A stretch of DNA of 64,000 nt from Streptosporangiaceae bacterium NEAU-GS5 (GTDB lineage: Bacteria; Actinomycetota; Actinomycetes; Streptosporangiales; Streptosporangiaceae): positions 54,210 to 118,209 of the forward strand of contig JAGFNW010000029.1 of NCBI GenBank assembly GCA_017592665.1, in the 5' to 3' direction. The notes under the pieces are model-generated. The model saw nothing but the letters and a program-made list of their open reading frames with translations, was not told where the DNA came from and made no database searches. Made by a program: the position numbers and the translations under genes. Position 1 is the first letter of the stretch. Each line of letters begins with the position of its first letter. Positions 30,275 to 39,379 of the stretch are shown here, in pieces.

Positions 30275-31672
30275 ATGCGTCACCTTTTCGTCCACGGAGC
30301 GTGGGTGCCCTCGGCGTCCCGCGAGGCCGTCGCCGTCGTCAATCCGGCCACCGAGGAGATCATCGACCAGGTCCCCGCGGGATCGCCCGACGATGTGGAG
30401 GCCGCTGTCGCCGCCGCGCGCGCCGCGTTCCCGTCGTGGTCGGCCGCGAGTCCGGCCGAGCGCGGCAAGATCCTGGGCGCCGCGGCGCAGCTGCTGAAGG
30501 AGCGCGCCGAGCGGATCGCGACCACGATCGCGACCGACATGGGCGCGCCGTACGGGCTGGCGCTCAAGGTCCAGACGCTCATGCCGGCCGGGGTGCTGGC
30601 CTGGTATGCCGACAACTGCGAGGTCGCCGACACCCGCGTCGGAAATTCGCTGGTGGTGCGCGATCCGGTGGGCGTGGTCGGCGCCATCACTCCGTGGAAC
30701 TATCCGCTGCACCAGGTCATCTGCAAGGTCGCGCCGGCCCTGGCCGCCGGGTGCACGGTGGTGCTGAAGCCCAGCGAGGTGGCCCCGCTGGCGGCGTACG
30801 AACTCGCCGACGTGCTGGCCGAGGCCGGCCTGCCGCCGGGCGTGTTCAACATGGTCAGCGGCTACGGCTCGGTCGTCGGCGAGGCCATCGCGGCCCACCC
30901 GGACGTCGACATGGTCTCGTTCACCGGGTCCACCCGGGCTGGGCGAAAGGTCGCGGCGCTCGCCGCCGAGAGCGTGAAGCGAGTGGCCCTCGAGCTGGGC
31001 GGAAAGTCCGCCAACGTGATCCTGCCGGACGCCGACCTCCAGACGGCGGTCAAGGTCGGGGTGGCCAACGCGTTCATCAACTCCGGCCAGACCTGCTCGG
31101 CCTGGACGCGGATGCTCGTGCACTGGGATCAGTACGACGACGCCGTCGATCTGGCCGTGCAGGCGACCCGCAAATACACCGTGGGCGACCCGTTCGACGA
31201 GGGCACTCGGCTCGGCCCCCTGGTGTCGGCGGCGCAGCGCGAGCGGGTCATCCGCTACGTCAACCGCGGTCAGGAAGAGGGCGCGCGGCTGGTGATCGGC
31301 GGCGTCGACGCCCCGCTCGACCGCGGCTACTTCGTGGAGCCGACGGTCTTCGCGGGCGTGGCGCCCGGCATGACCATCGAGCAGGAAGAGATCTTCGGGC
31401 CGGTGCTGGCCATCATCCCGTTCGGCACCGAGGACGAGGCCGTCGAGATCGCCAACGGCACGCCCTATGGGCTGGCGGGCGCCGTGTGGGCCGGCGATGA
31501 AGACCACGCGGCCCAGGTCGCGCGCCGCCTGCGCACGGGCCAGGTGGCCATCAACGGCGGCGCCTTCAACCCGGCCGCCCCCTTCGGCGGCTACAAGCAG
31601 TCCGGCGTAGGCCGCGAACTCGGTCAGCAGGGCCTCGAGGAATACCTCGAAGTCAAATCCCTCCAGTTCTGA
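30275..31672 (+). CDS. Aldehyde dehydrogenase
   Basis: A 465-residue NAD(P)-dependent aldehyde dehydrogenase. The catalytic Cys lies in [11 protein letters not shown], the general-base Glu in [10 protein letters not shown], and the cofactor loop in FTGSTRAG. Length is standard. The substrate is unassigned. GAGGA sits 7 nt before ATG 30275. It converges with def, leaving 12 bp. Confidence 0.93.
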   Translation: MRHLFVHGAWVPSASREAVAVVNPATEEIIDQVPAGSPDDVEAAVAAARAAFPSWSAASPAERGKILGAAAQLLKERAERIATTIATDMGAPYGLALKVQTLMPAGVLAWYADNCEVADTRVGNSLVVRDPVGVVGAITPWNYPLHQVICKVAPALAAGCTVVLKPSEVAPLAAYELADVLAEAGLPPGVFNMVSGYGSVVGEAIAAHPDVDMVSFTGSTRAGRKVAALAAESVKRVALELGGKSANVILPDADLQTAVKVGVANAFINSGQTCSAWTRMLVHWDQYDDAVDLAVQATRKYTVGDPFDEGTRLGPLVSAAQRERVIRYVNRGQEEGARLVIGGVDAPLDRGYFVEPTVFAGVAPGMTIEQEEIFGPVLAIIPFGTEDEAVEIANGTPYGLAGAVWAGDEDHAAQVARRLRTGQVAINGGAFNPAAPFGGYKQSGVGRELGQQGLEEYLEVKSLQF

Positions 31673-31684
31673 CCCGTCGCAAGA

Positions 31685-32179
31685 TCACGGCTGGGGGGTG
31701 GCGGCGAGGACGTGGCGGCGCTCTTCGCGGGGCAGATGGTCGACGTAGAGCTTGCCGTTGAGGTGGTCGAACTCGTGCTGGAAGCAGCGGGCGAGCATGC
31801 CGCGCGCCGTCACGCTGACCGGCCGCCCGAGCCGATCGACGCCGATCACCGTGACCCCGGCGGCCCGCGGCGTCGGCGCGTACAGCGGCTTGCCCGTCTC
31901 CCGGCTCGGCACCGACAGGCAGCCCTCTTCCTCGACGACCTGCTCCTCGTCGTCCACGATCAGCTCGGGGTTGATGAGATGGCCCTTGCGGTTGCTGATG
32001 TCGTAGACGAACACCCGCCGCGGCACGCCGATCTGGGGCCCGGCGAGCCCCACGCCGTCCGCCGCGTACATGATCCCGAACATCTCGTCGACCAGGCGCC
32101 GCAGCTCCTTGTCGAAGTCGGTCACCGGCTCGGCGGGCGTGCGGAGCACCGGGTCTCCGACATGGCGGATCTCATGCAT
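31685..32179 (-). CDS. def: Peptide deformylase
   Basis: Removes the N-formyl group from new proteins. All three motifs are present: GVGLAGPQIG (usual A replaced by G-P), EGCLSVP with the metal-binding Cys, and QHEFDHLNG with the two His ligands and catalytic Glu. 164 residues is normal. ATG 32179 is preferred because GAGG lies 6 nt upstream; GTG 32191 would add four residues. Not adjacent to fmt, so probably one of several copies. Confidence 0.95.
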   Translation of the reverse strand: MHEIRHVGDPVLRTPAEPVTDFDKELRRLVDEMFGIMYAADGVGLAGPQIGVPRRVFVYDISNRKGHLINPELIVDDEEQVVEEEGCLSVPSRETGKPLYAPTPRAAGVTVIGVDRLGRPVSVTARGMLARCFQHEFDHLNGKLYVDHLPREERRHVLAATPQP

Positions 32180-32236
32180 GTAAGGCCTCACAGGGTCAAG
32201 TGACTCTTACCTTAGACGACCTGTCACACTGTGGTC

Positions 32237-32704
32237 GTGCGCGTCTTCATCGGATCAGACCACGCCGGTTATGAGCTGAAGAACCACCTGGTCGGCTGGC
32301 TCAAGGAGCACGGCCACGACGTGGTCGACTGCGGTCCCGCCGTCTATGACGCCGAGGACGACTATCCCACATTCGTGCTGCGCGCAGCCGAAGGCGTGGC
32401 CCGCGAGCCGGATTCGCTCGGCATCGTCATCGGCGGGTCCGGCAACGGCGAGGCGATCGCCGCCAACAAGGTGCGCGGCGTGCGCGCCGCGCTGGCCTGG
32501 AGCGACGAGACCGCCACGCTGGGACGCCAGCACAACGACGCCAACGTGATCAGCGTGGGCGCCCGTATGCATCCGGTGGAAGACGCGACCCGCTTCGTGG
32601 AGCTCTTCCTCGCGACGCCGTTCTCCGGGGCCGAGCGGCACCAGCGCAGGATCGACCAGCTCTCGGTCTACGAGGAGACCGGAGAGCTGCCGCCCCTGCC
32701 GTAG
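32237..32704 (+). CDS. rpiB: Ribose-5-phosphate isomerase B
   Basis: Interconverts ribose-5-phosphate and ribulose-5-phosphate in the pentose phosphate pathway. A 155-residue RpiB/LacAB-fold protein: GSDHAGYELK at the start, GSGNGEAIAANKVRGVRAAL, and HNDANVISVGARM. The actinobacterial type uses a Glu base (here in GNGEAI) rather than Cys. GTG 32237 gives the conserved N-terminus; GTG 32231 is an alternative. Confidence 0.93.
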   Translation: MRVFIGSDHAGYELKNHLVGWLKEHGHDVVDCGPAVYDAEDDYPTFVLRAAEGVAREPDSLGIVIGGSGNGEAIAANKVRGVRAALAWSDETATLGRQHNDANVISVGARMHPVEDATRFVELFLATPFSGAERHQRRIDQLSVYEETGELPPLP

Positions 32705-32850
32705 GGCGGCGGCTTGGCGGGCCCGCGACGCGAGGACTCGTCGCGGAGCGGACGCCGGTCGGCCGCCTCCTCCTGCTCCTTGGTCGGGCGCGACACATCG
32801 CGCGCCCGCATCGCGGTGATCGCGGTGATCTGCAAGCTCTGCAGGGCCAT
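32668..32850 (-). CDS. Possible small basic protein downstream of Eis-like gene
   Basis: A 60-residue frame starting 7 bp after the Eis-like stop. The first half (SLQITAITAMRARDVSRPT) looks structured and the tail is disordered and Pro/Ser-rich. It overlaps the 3' end of rpiB by 37 bp on the opposite strand. I believe similar small proteins follow GNAT genes in related genomes, but cannot verify it. Confidence 0.45.
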   Translation of the reverse strand: MALQSLQITAITAMRARDVSRPTKEQEEAADRRPLRDESSRRGPAKPPPYGRGGSSPVSS

Positions 32851-32857
32851 AGGTCGA

Positions 32858-34078
32858 TTAGAACACGAGCCCGCACCACGGTTTCGGATCCCACTCCATG
32901 GCCGCCGACAGCTCGCGGAGCGCGCCCTCGCGGTGCTCGCGCACGATCCCCGCGTCCCGATAGGCCATGAGCGACCGTCCGCCGAGGTAGGCGGCCCCGA
33001 GCACCTGCACGGGCAGGGTCAGGTCGGGCGAATCCTCGGTCCGCTCGCAGGTGCCCTTGGCCGTCACGAGCCGGTAGCGGCCCTCGTTCCACGGGCAGAT
33101 CTGATCCTCGACCTCGATCACCACTTCGGCCGGGGCCGAGTAGGCCCGCTGGGTCAGCGCGCGCTCCACGTCGACCACGCGGATCCACAGCTCGTCCAGC
33201 CAGCCCGCGTTGAGGTATCGGGGCTCGGCCAGCAGGTGGATCAGCGGGTCGTCGACGGCACGGTTCCAGGCGTACAGGCCCGAGCACAGGTCGCGGTCGA
33301 GCACGCCGCGCCACAGTCCCGCGTACGCCGCCGGGTCGGTCGCGAACAGCTCGTACAGCTGGACCTCGCCGTCGGGAATGTCGTGATCGGTGAAGCGCGA
33401 CCGGACGCGGAACAGCGCGTAGCCGCGCGGCCCGTTGTCGTCGTACGCGACGAGCGACCGCAGCGGACCGTCGCCGCCGCGGTCGGCCTCCTCGTCGGCC
33501 AGCCGCGAGTCCCACCGCGAAGTGGTCCGGTCGTAGTAGCCAGGGCGAGTGGTCCGCAGGCTGTCGAAGACCTTCACGAAGTCGAGGCGCGCCTCGGCCG
33601 GGCGCGCCACCCGGATCCGCAGGGTGGGATCGGCGGGGGCGTCCGGGCGGAAGGCCGAGCCGTGCTTGGGGATGCGGAAGAACAGGTTGTCGCCCGCCCT
33701 GCCGTATCCGAAACGGCCGTAGATGCCGGCCTCGGAGGCGTAGAGGGCGGCGACCGCCTCGCCGCGCTCGCGGATGTCGCCGAGCTGGCGGGTCATCATG
33801 GTGCGCAGCACGCCGCGCCGCCGGTGGGAGGGGAGGACCGCGACCGCCGTGACGCCGCCGACCGGGATGGGGCCGCCCGGCACGGTCATCGAGAAGCTGA
33901 AGACGCCGGTGCCGCCGATGATCTGGTCGCCGTCGTAGACGGCCAGCGTGCGGTCGAACTCGACGTGTTGTTTGAAGCGATCCGCCTGGACCGGAGACCA
34001 CTCCTGGTTGAAGGCCTCGCTGAGGACGACGCAGAAGGCGTCCCACTCGTCTTCACTGAACGGGCGGATGGGATACAT
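32858..34078 (-). CDS. Eis-like GNAT N-acetyltransferase
   Basis: A 406-residue protein with the three-part Eis architecture: N-terminal GNAT domain with acetyl-CoA loop LPSHRRRGVLR, a central atypical GNAT domain, and a C-terminal SCP2-like domain. The catalytic Tyr analogue lies in EAGIYGRFGYGR and the chain ends in Phe, as in Eis where the terminal carboxylate is catalytic. Eis proteins acetylate amines including aminoglycosides; the substrate here is unknown. Divergent from the PP2C gene. Confidence 0.87.
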   Translation of the reverse strand: MYPIRPFSEDEWDAFCVVLSEAFNQEWSPVQADRFKQHVEFDRTLAVYDGDQIIGGTGVFSFSMTVPGGPIPVGGVTAVAVLPSHRRRGVLRTMMTRQLGDIRERGEAVAALYASEAGIYGRFGYGRAGDNLFFRIPKHGSAFRPDAPADPTLRIRVARPAEARLDFVKVFDSLRTTRPGYYDRTTSRWDSRLADEEADRGGDGPLRSLVAYDDNGPRGYALFRVRSRFTDHDIPDGEVQLYELFATDPAAYAGLWRGVLDRDLCSGLYAWNRAVDDPLIHLLAEPRYLNAGWLDELWIRVVDVERALTQRAYSAPAEVVIEVEDQICPWNEGRYRLVTAKGTCERTEDSPDLTLPVQVLGAAYLGGRSLMAYRDAGIVREHREGALRELSAAMEWDPKPWCGLVF

Positions 34079-34209
34079 GACGCCTCCTTAGTCTGGTCGA
34101 GCGTAGGCCGGACAAAATATGACGGCCACCCAATATCCGTTCTAAATGATCAAGGTCTTGGTCAAGGGGTGCCCGGCATCAAGGACGGACCGATACAGTC
34201 AAGCGCATC

Positions 34210-35322
34210 ATGTCTTCACGTCCGGCGCCGCTCATCCCGCCCCGGCTCCGCGCGTTGCTGGTGCGCGTGCCTTTTCTGGTGCCGCTGGTCCGTTTTGTAA
34301 GGAAGAGTTCGTCGAAAGATCGCACGCTCCTGATCGCGCTGGTCTTGGCCGCCCTTCTGGTCGGCGTCCTTGACACGCAGGTCTCGGCTCCCTGGTTCTC
34401 GCCGTCGCTGCTGATCCCGCTCACCCTGATCGGCGGTCTGCAGCTGCGCCTGCGGGGCTTCGCGACACTGCTCTGCGCGGTGGTCGTCTCCTTGGTGTAC
34501 ATGGGAGTGGTGCGCGGGTTCGTGCAGGTGGGCCCGGGGTTGCTGATCTCGATGGCGTTCACCGGGATGCTCGCCTGGACCATGGCGCGCACCCGGGGGA
34601 AGCTCGGCGTCGGCGGGCTGCGCGGCGACGCCATGCTGCTCGAGCTGCGCGATCGCCTGAAGCGGCAGAGCGAGCTGCCGGCGCTGCCCAAGGATTGGGG
34701 CGGCAAGGTCGTGCTCAAGCAGGCGGGCGGCTCGTCCTTCGGCGGCGACTTCGTGGTGTCCATGCGCGAGGGCCGGAAGATGGAGGTGGCCGTCGTCGAC
34801 GTGTCCGGCAAGGGCGTCGACGCGGGCACGCGGGCGCTGATGCTGTCGGGCACCTTCGGAGGCCTGCTCGGCTCGGTCTCCGACTTCCTGCCGGCCTGTA
34901 ACGCCTACCTGCACCGCCAGCGGGAAAGTGAGGGTTTCGTCACCGCGGTCCACCTGCGGCTCGACCTCACCACAGGGGAGTACGTGATCACCTCGGCCGG
35001 TCATCCGCCGGTGGTGCGCTTCGACTCGGGGACCGGCACGTGGCGGGTCGCCACGGCGAAGGGCGTGGTCCTCGGCGTCGTGCCCGATCTTCATTGCGAG
35101 GCCGACCGCGGGGTGCTGCGCCGCGGCGACGCGCTCATGCTCTACACCGACGGGCTGATCGAGCAGCCCGGCCGCGACATCGACGCCGGGCTCGACCGGC
35201 TGCTCGGAGAGGCCGAGCGGCTGGTGCCCTCGGGCTTCTCCTCGGGCGCGCGGCAGCTGGTCAACTCGATGTCGTCAGGTCACAACGACGACTGCGCGCT
35301 GGTGTTGATCTGGCGCCCGTGA
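34210..35322 (+). CDS. Membrane SpoIIE/PP2C-type serine phosphatase
   Basis: A 370-residue protein with three or four N-terminal membrane helices (about 35-125) and a cytoplasmic PP2C-SpoIIE domain (KQAGGSSFGGDF, VVDVSGKGVDAG, ITSAGHPPVV, LYTDGLIE, HNDDCAL) containing the metal-binding Asp residues. Such phosphatases dephosphorylate anti-anti-sigma factors. It is followed by a convergent response-regulator gene with a degenerate receiver. Confidence 0.9.
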   Translation: MSSRPAPLIPPRLRALLVRVPFLVPLVRFVRKSSSKDRTLLIALVLAALLVGVLDTQVSAPWFSPSLLIPLTLIGGLQLRLRGFATLLCAVVVSLVYMGVVRGFVQVGPGLLISMAFTGMLAWTMARTRGKLGVGGLRGDAMLLELRDRLKRQSELPALPKDWGGKVVLKQAGGSSFGGDFVVSMREGRKMEVAVVDVSGKGVDAGTRALMLSGTFGGLLGSVSDFLPACNAYLHRQRESEGFVTAVHLRLDLTTGEYVITSAGHPPVVRFDSGTGTWRVATAKGVVLGVVPDLHCEADRGVLRRGDALMLYTDGLIEQPGRDIDAGLDRLLGEAERLVPSGFSSGARQLVNSMSSGHNDDCALVLIWRP

Positions 35323-35342
35323 CGCCGCACAACCAGAACGCC

Positions 35343-35948
35343 TCACAACCAGCCGGCGTCCAAGGCGCTCCTGACGGCGTCGGCGCGGTTGCGCGCGCCC
35401 GTCTTGCACATGATGCGGGACAGGTGGTTGCGGACCGTGCCGACGGATAAGAAGAGCCGTTCGGCGATCTCCTTGGAGCGCGCCCCCTGCGCGCAGGCGC
35501 GCAGCACGTCAAGCTCGCGAGGGGTGAGCGGGTTGGTGGCCGCCTCGAGGGCGGCGACGGCCAGGTCGGCGTCGACGGCGCGGCGGCCGGCGGCCACCCT
35601 GCGCACCCCGTCGACCAGCTGCTCCGGCGCCACCTCGATGCTCAGGAAGCCGAGCACGCGGGCCGCGAACGCACGCTTGACCTGACCGGGATTGGGCTGG
35701 CCCGACAGCATGAGCACCCGGCAACCCGGGGCCTTCTCGTGGAGCTGGGCGGCGGCGGTCAGGCCGTCGACGCCCGGCAGATCGACACTGATCACGGCGG
35801 CGTCGGGCTGAAGGTAGAGCGCGGTGGGGACGATGTCTTCGGCGAGCGCGACGTCGGCCACCACTTCGATGTCCCGCTCGGCTTCCAGCGACGCCACCAG
35901 CCCTCGCCGGACGAGCGGTAGATGTTCGGCGACCAGAATCCGGATCAA
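35343..35948 (-). CDS. NarL/LuxR-type response regulator with degenerate receiver
   Basis: A 201-residue DesR-like regulator. The C-terminal LuxR HTH is intact (LTPRELDVLRACAQG..EIAERLFLSVGTVRNHLS). The N-terminal receiver keeps the fold but the phosphoacceptor Asp is Ser (S54), an acidic-pocket residue is His (H9) and the switch Lys is Ile (I104). It therefore cannot be phosphorylated in the normal way. No histidine kinase is adjacent. It is likely controlled by abundance, ligand or partner binding. It converges with the PP2C phosphatase gene. Confidence 0.88.
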   Translation of the reverse strand: MIRILVAEHLPLVRRGLVASLEAERDIEVVADVALAEDIVPTALYLQPDAAVISVDLPGVDGLTAAAQLHEKAPGCRVLMLSGQPNPGQVKRAFAARVLGFLSIEVAPEQLVDGVRRVAAGRRAVDADLAVAALEAATNPLTPRELDVLRACAQGARSKEIAERLFLSVGTVRNHLSRIMCKTGARNRADAVRSALDAGWL

Positions 35949-36054
35949 GACTTTCCCTTCCAGGGACCTCGCTGTGACGATCTAAGAGTGATCGAATGGA
36001 TGCGGAGTGTCAACGAAGTCTCTTGAACTGCCCCCGTCGACTAGGCTCGAACGC

Positions 36055-37356
36055 ATGGCGTACCTGATCGGGATCGTCGTCGTGTTCGTCGGTCTGCTGG
36101 CTTCGATCGCGCTGCACGAGGTCGGCCACCTCGTGCCCGCCAAGGCGTTCGGCGTCCGCGTGACGCAATACATGGTCGGGTTCGGGCCGACGCTGTGGTC
36201 GCGCCGCAAAGGCGAGACCGAGTTCGGCCTGAAATGGATCCCGCTCGGCGGCTACATCCGCATGATCGGGATGCTGCCGCCACGTCCCCACGACGATCCG
36301 ACCAAGCTGCGCAGCGTCTCCACGGGCCCCTGGCAGGGCCTGATCGAGAACGCCAGAGCCGTCGCCTCCGAGGAGATCCGCCCCGGCGACGAAAACCGGG
36401 TGTTCTATCGCAAACCCTGGTGGCAGAAGGTCATCATCATGGCCGGCGGCCCCCTGATGAACTTCGCCCTCGCGTTCGGGCTGTTCGCGATCGTGTTCAT
36501 GGGGTTCGGGGTGGCCGTCGACACACCGAAGATCTCGCTGGTGTCCAAGTGCGTGGTCCCCGCCTCCAAGGCCGTCGAGGGCTACACCTGCGGCTTGCTC
36601 GACCCGCCCACCCCGGCCGCCAAGGCGGGGCTGCGCCCGGGCGACGTCCTCACCACGATCGACGGCAAGAAGATCACGACCTGGCTCGACAGCGTGAAGA
36701 CCATCCGCGCGCACGGCGCCGGCCCCGTCACGCTCGGCCTCGTGCGCGACGGCAAGCCGATGACCCTCACCGCCACGCTGGTCGCGCAGGACATGAAGTC
36801 GCTGACCGACCCCGAGAAGATCGACAAGCGGGTCGGCTTCCTCGGCGTCGCGCCGACCAGGGCCATCGAGAAGCAGGGCGTCGGTTTCGTCGCCACCCAG
36901 ATGTGGGACATGACGGCCCGCGGCGCCGCCGCCATGGTCAACATCCCGCAGAAGATGGTCGGCGTCTGGCAGGCCGCGTTCTCCGGTGAGGCGCGCGACC
37001 CCAACGGCCCGATCGGCATCGTCGGCGTCGGCCGGATCGGCGGCGAGATCGCCGCCTCGGCCGAAGACGCGGAGAGCGAGATCATGGGCCTGATCACGCT
37101 GCTCGCCGGGGTCAACCTGGCGGTCGGCCTGTTCAATCTGATCCCGCTGCTGCCGCTCGACGGCGGCCACATCGCCGGTGGCCTCTGGGAGGGCCTCAAG
37201 CGCGCGTTCGCGCGGGTGTTCCGACGTCCGGTCCCCGGTTACGTCGACGTGGCCAAGGCGCTGCCCATCACGTACGCGATGGCCGCCGTGCTGCTGGTCA
37301 TGGGCACTTTGTTGATCTACGCCGACCTGGTGAATCCCGTTAAACTGACCGGATGA
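36055..37356 (+). CDS. Site-2 protease / RIP metalloprotease (M50B)
   Basis: A 433-residue intramembrane zinc protease. The HEVGH motif lies in the first helix, a PDZ domain follows (AGLRPGDVLTTIDGKK), and the third zinc ligand is the Asp of LLPLDGGHI. It would cut membrane anti-sigma factors or signal-peptide remnants. The usual dxr-rip-ispG neighbours are absent, so it may be a second paralogue. ATG 36055 begins the first helix. Its stop overlaps the next gene's start (ATGA), indicating translational coupling to marR. Confidence 0.93.
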   Translation: MAYLIGIVVVFVGLLASIALHEVGHLVPAKAFGVRVTQYMVGFGPTLWSRRKGETEFGLKWIPLGGYIRMIGMLPPRPHDDPTKLRSVSTGPWQGLIENARAVASEEIRPGDENRVFYRKPWWQKVIIMAGGPLMNFALAFGLFAIVFMGFGVAVDTPKISLVSKCVVPASKAVEGYTCGLLDPPTPAAKAGLRPGDVLTTIDGKKITTWLDSVKTIRAHGAGPVTLGLVRDGKPMTLTATLVAQDMKSLTDPEKIDKRVGFLGVAPTRAIEKQGVGFVATQMWDMTARGAAAMVNIPQKMVGVWQAAFSGEARDPNGPIGIVGVGRIGGEIAASAEDAESEIMGLITLLAGVNLAVGLFNLIPLLPLDGGHIAGGLWEGLKRAFARVFRRPVPGYVDVAKALPITYAMAAVLLVMGTLLIYADLVNPVKLTG

Positions 37357-37838
37357 GCTCGCCTGGCTCCGAGATCGACGCGGCCCTGTTCCGGTTGCGC
37401 CGGATGTGGTCACGGCCGGGGCGGGGGCGGACCGTGCAGATGTCCAATGTCATGGTCATCCATGCCGTGCAACGCCTTTCGGCCTGCCCCGGAGAGGTGA
37501 CGGTCGGGGCGGTCGCCGAGGCGCTCGACGTCGATCCGTCCACCGCGAGCCGGCTCGTCAACGACGCGCTCACCGCCGGGTTCGTCCGGCGCGAGGCCTC
37601 CCAGGTCGACGCACGCCGCGCGCGCCTGGTCCTCACCGAGACGGGCGCCCGCGTGCTCGAGGCGGTGATCCGGCACCGGCGCGCCTATCTGGACCGTCTG
37701 ATCGCCGACTGGGAGCCGCAGGAGCGGCAGGCGCTGGCCCGCACGCTCACCCGGCTCGCCGACGCGGCGGCCGCTCATCCTGGTGACCCGGCGGTGCTGG
37801 ACGACGTGGTGGCCGAGGCCCTGGGCGGCAAGCGCTAA
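37353..37838 (+). CDS. MarR family transcriptional regulator
   Basis: A 161-residue winged-helix protein: VGAVAEALDVDPSTASRLVNDALTAG recognition region, then the wing VDARRARLVLTETG. ATGA overlap with the site-2 protease gene means they are translated together, hinting that the regulator senses or controls envelope stress handled by the protease. Its 3' end faces the minus-strand riboswitch transcript. Confidence 0.88.
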   Translation: MSSPGSEIDAALFRLRRMWSRPGRGRTVQMSNVMVIHAVQRLSACPGEVTVGAVAEALDVDPSTASRLVNDALTAGFVRREASQVDARRARLVLTETGARVLEAVIRHRRAYLDRLIADWEPQERQALARTLTRLADAAAAHPGDPAVLDDVVAEALGGKR

Positions 37839-37884
37839 TCCTCTGACGTGCGGTGCGCTGCGGTAGGCCGCACCGGATAAAACG

Positions 37885-37934
37885 ATCACGGGGTGCGCGG
37901 GACGCGGGGGCAGGTGGACCGCGCACCCCGTGAT
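37885..37934 (-). terminator. Strong intrinsic terminator downstream of c-di-AMP riboswitch
   Basis: A perfect 16-bp stem: atcacggggtgcgcgg (37885-37900) pairs with 37919-37934 around an 18-nt loop. On the minus strand it is followed by CGTTTTAT. It terminates the transcript entering from the riboswitch. A weak bidirectional role for marR is possible. Confidence 0.88.
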
Positions 37935-37958
37935 CTCTTGGGGGTGGGACAGGTGGCT

Positions 37959-38075
37959 TCAGCGCGCCGCGGCAGGCGGGTGGGGAGTCGCGATCGAGAG
38001 CGAGACCAGGGGAAGGCCCACGCGCCCTGAGTCAGGGCGGGGCCGTACAGCCCGAAGAACACGCACGGGGGACAA
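37959..38075 (-). other. Short reading frame after the riboswitch, possible gene remnant
   Basis: A TTG at 38075 lies 7 nt after AGGAG and opens 38 codons ending ATPHPPAAAR before a TGA. A hydrophobic stretch GLPLVSLSIAT looks like a signal-peptide core. It may be a remnant of the secreted protein the riboswitch once controlled, or coincidence. An overlapping frame from GTG 38083 also exists. Confidence 0.25.
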
Positions 38076-38185
38076 TGCCCCACTCCTCTCCATCTGCCGA
38101 CCGGGTTAGCTGACGGGTTCGGGCGAGAGCTGCCCTGGCACTTGCGTGCGTTCACCCCAGGAAGTGGTTGGGTCCCCGGCTCCCG
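38060..38185 (-). ncRNA. ydaO-type cyclic di-AMP riboswitch (orphan)
   Basis: Read on the minus strand, the ordered conserved blocks of the ydaO-yuaA leader are present: GGGGACCC (38177-38170), GGGGTGAA (38158-38151), AGGGCA (38136-38131), GCCCGAA (38124-38118) and CCGTCAGCTAACCC (38116-38103). In actinobacteria this RNA usually precedes cell-wall hydrolase genes such as rpf or NlpC/P60 and turns them off when c-di-AMP binds. Here it lies after the galT terminator and before a perfect intrinsic terminator. Only about 38 bp then remain before the end of the opposing marR gene, so no target gene is seen. Confidence 0.85.
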
Positions 38186-38206
38186 GACGGGGCGTCCGGG
38201 ATTAAG

Positions 38207-38241
38207 CGCACCGGCTGGTTCCGATGGGATCAGCCGGTGCG
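38207..38241 (-). terminator. galT terminator hairpin
   Basis: The 11-bp stem cgcaccggctg / cagccggtgcg around 13 nt is followed on the minus strand by CTTAATC. It lies about 58 bp past the galT stop and separates galT from the riboswitch. Confidence 0.75.
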
Positions 38242-38298
38242 ATGGATAGTAGTGGTAAAGCCCGGGCGGATGCTACCCGAAGCGACATAATTCAGAGA

Positions 38299-39354
38299 TC
38301 AAAGTGTGACATCTCGCAACATATCGGCGGCTTGTTCAGGGAGGATGTCGTTCACGAACGCTCCCATGGCCGACTCCGAACCGGCGAGATATTTCAGCTT
38401 CCCGGCCGCCCGGCGGATGCTGAACAGCTGCAGGTGCGCGTAGGCCAGGTCGCGCCCGGCGGTGACCGGCGCCTGATGCCAGGCCGCGATATAGGGCATC
38501 TTCACGCCGAACAGCCCGTCCAGCCGCCGCAGCACCTCGGTGTAGACCGGCCCGAAGGAGGCGCGCTCGGCCGCGTCGAGCGAGGGCAGGTCGGGCACCC
38601 GGCGATGGGGATACAGGTGCACCTCGAACGGATAGCGCGCGGCCGCCGGCACGAACGCCGTCCAGTGCTCGTTGGCCGCCACCACCCGCGGCCCGGCCTG
38701 CTCGGCGGCGAGGATGGCGGCGAACAGGTCGCCGCCGCTGTGGCGGGCGGCCGCGTCCAGGATCTGCCGGGTCCGCGGCGTCACGTACGGATAGGCGTAG
38801 ATCTGGCCGTGCGGATGGGGGAGCGTGATCCCGATCTCGGGCCCCCGGTTCTCGAAGCAGAACACCTGCTCGACCCCGGGCAGCGCGGACAGCTCCGCCG
38901 TACGGTCGATCCAGGCCTCCATCACCAGCTCCACCTGTTCCGGCGACAGGTCCTTGAACGACGCGTCGTGGTCGGAGGTGAAGCACACCACCTCGCACCG
39001 CCCGATCCCGGGCCGCACCTCGCTGAGCCCGCCCACCTGCTCATACGCCCCGATGTTGAAGCTGAACGACGGAAACCGGTTCTCGAAGACCGCCACGTCG
39101 TAGTCGGACGGGATCTCCGACCCCGGATGACCGGGGCACAGCGGGCACTCCTCCACGGAGGGCAGGTGCGTGCGGGTCTGGCGGTGCCGGGCGATCGCCA
39201 CCCACTCGTCCATCAGCGGGTCGTAGCGCAGCTCCGACGCGTACGGCCGGGGCGGCAGGTCACGCGTGTCACGGGCGCTGTGGTCGCAGTCGTCACGCCG
39301 GTCGAAGTAGATCAGCTCGCGTCCGTCGGCGAGATGCGTGATCGTACGCTTCAC
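38299..39354 (-). CDS. galT: Galactose-1-phosphate uridylyltransferase
   Basis: Transfers UMP from UDP-glucose to galactose-1-phosphate in the Leloir pathway. 351 residues with the active-site HPHGQIYAYPY, zinc-type ECPLCPGHP, and a second HLQL segment. GTG 39354 has GGAG 8 nt upstream. It starts 25 bp after the DeoR regulator gene, so the two form an operon; galE and galK are not here. Confidence 0.94.
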   Translation of the reverse strand: MKRTITHLADGRELIYFDRRDDCDHSARDTRDLPPRPYASELRYDPLMDEWVAIARHRQTRTHLPSVEECPLCPGHPGSEIPSDYDVAVFENRFPSFSFNIGAYEQVGGLSEVRPGIGRCEVVCFTSDHDASFKDLSPEQVELVMEAWIDRTAELSALPGVEQVFCFENRGPEIGITLPHPHGQIYAYPYVTPRTRQILDAAARHSGGDLFAAILAAEQAGPRVVAANEHWTAFVPAAARYPFEVHLYPHRRVPDLPSLDAAERASFGPVYTEVLRRLDGLFGVKMPYIAAWHQAPVTAGRDLAYAHLQLFSIRRAAGKLKYLAGSESAMGAFVNDILPEQAADMLRDVTL

Positions 39355-39379
39355 AGTGCCCACTCCGATTTGAGAACGC

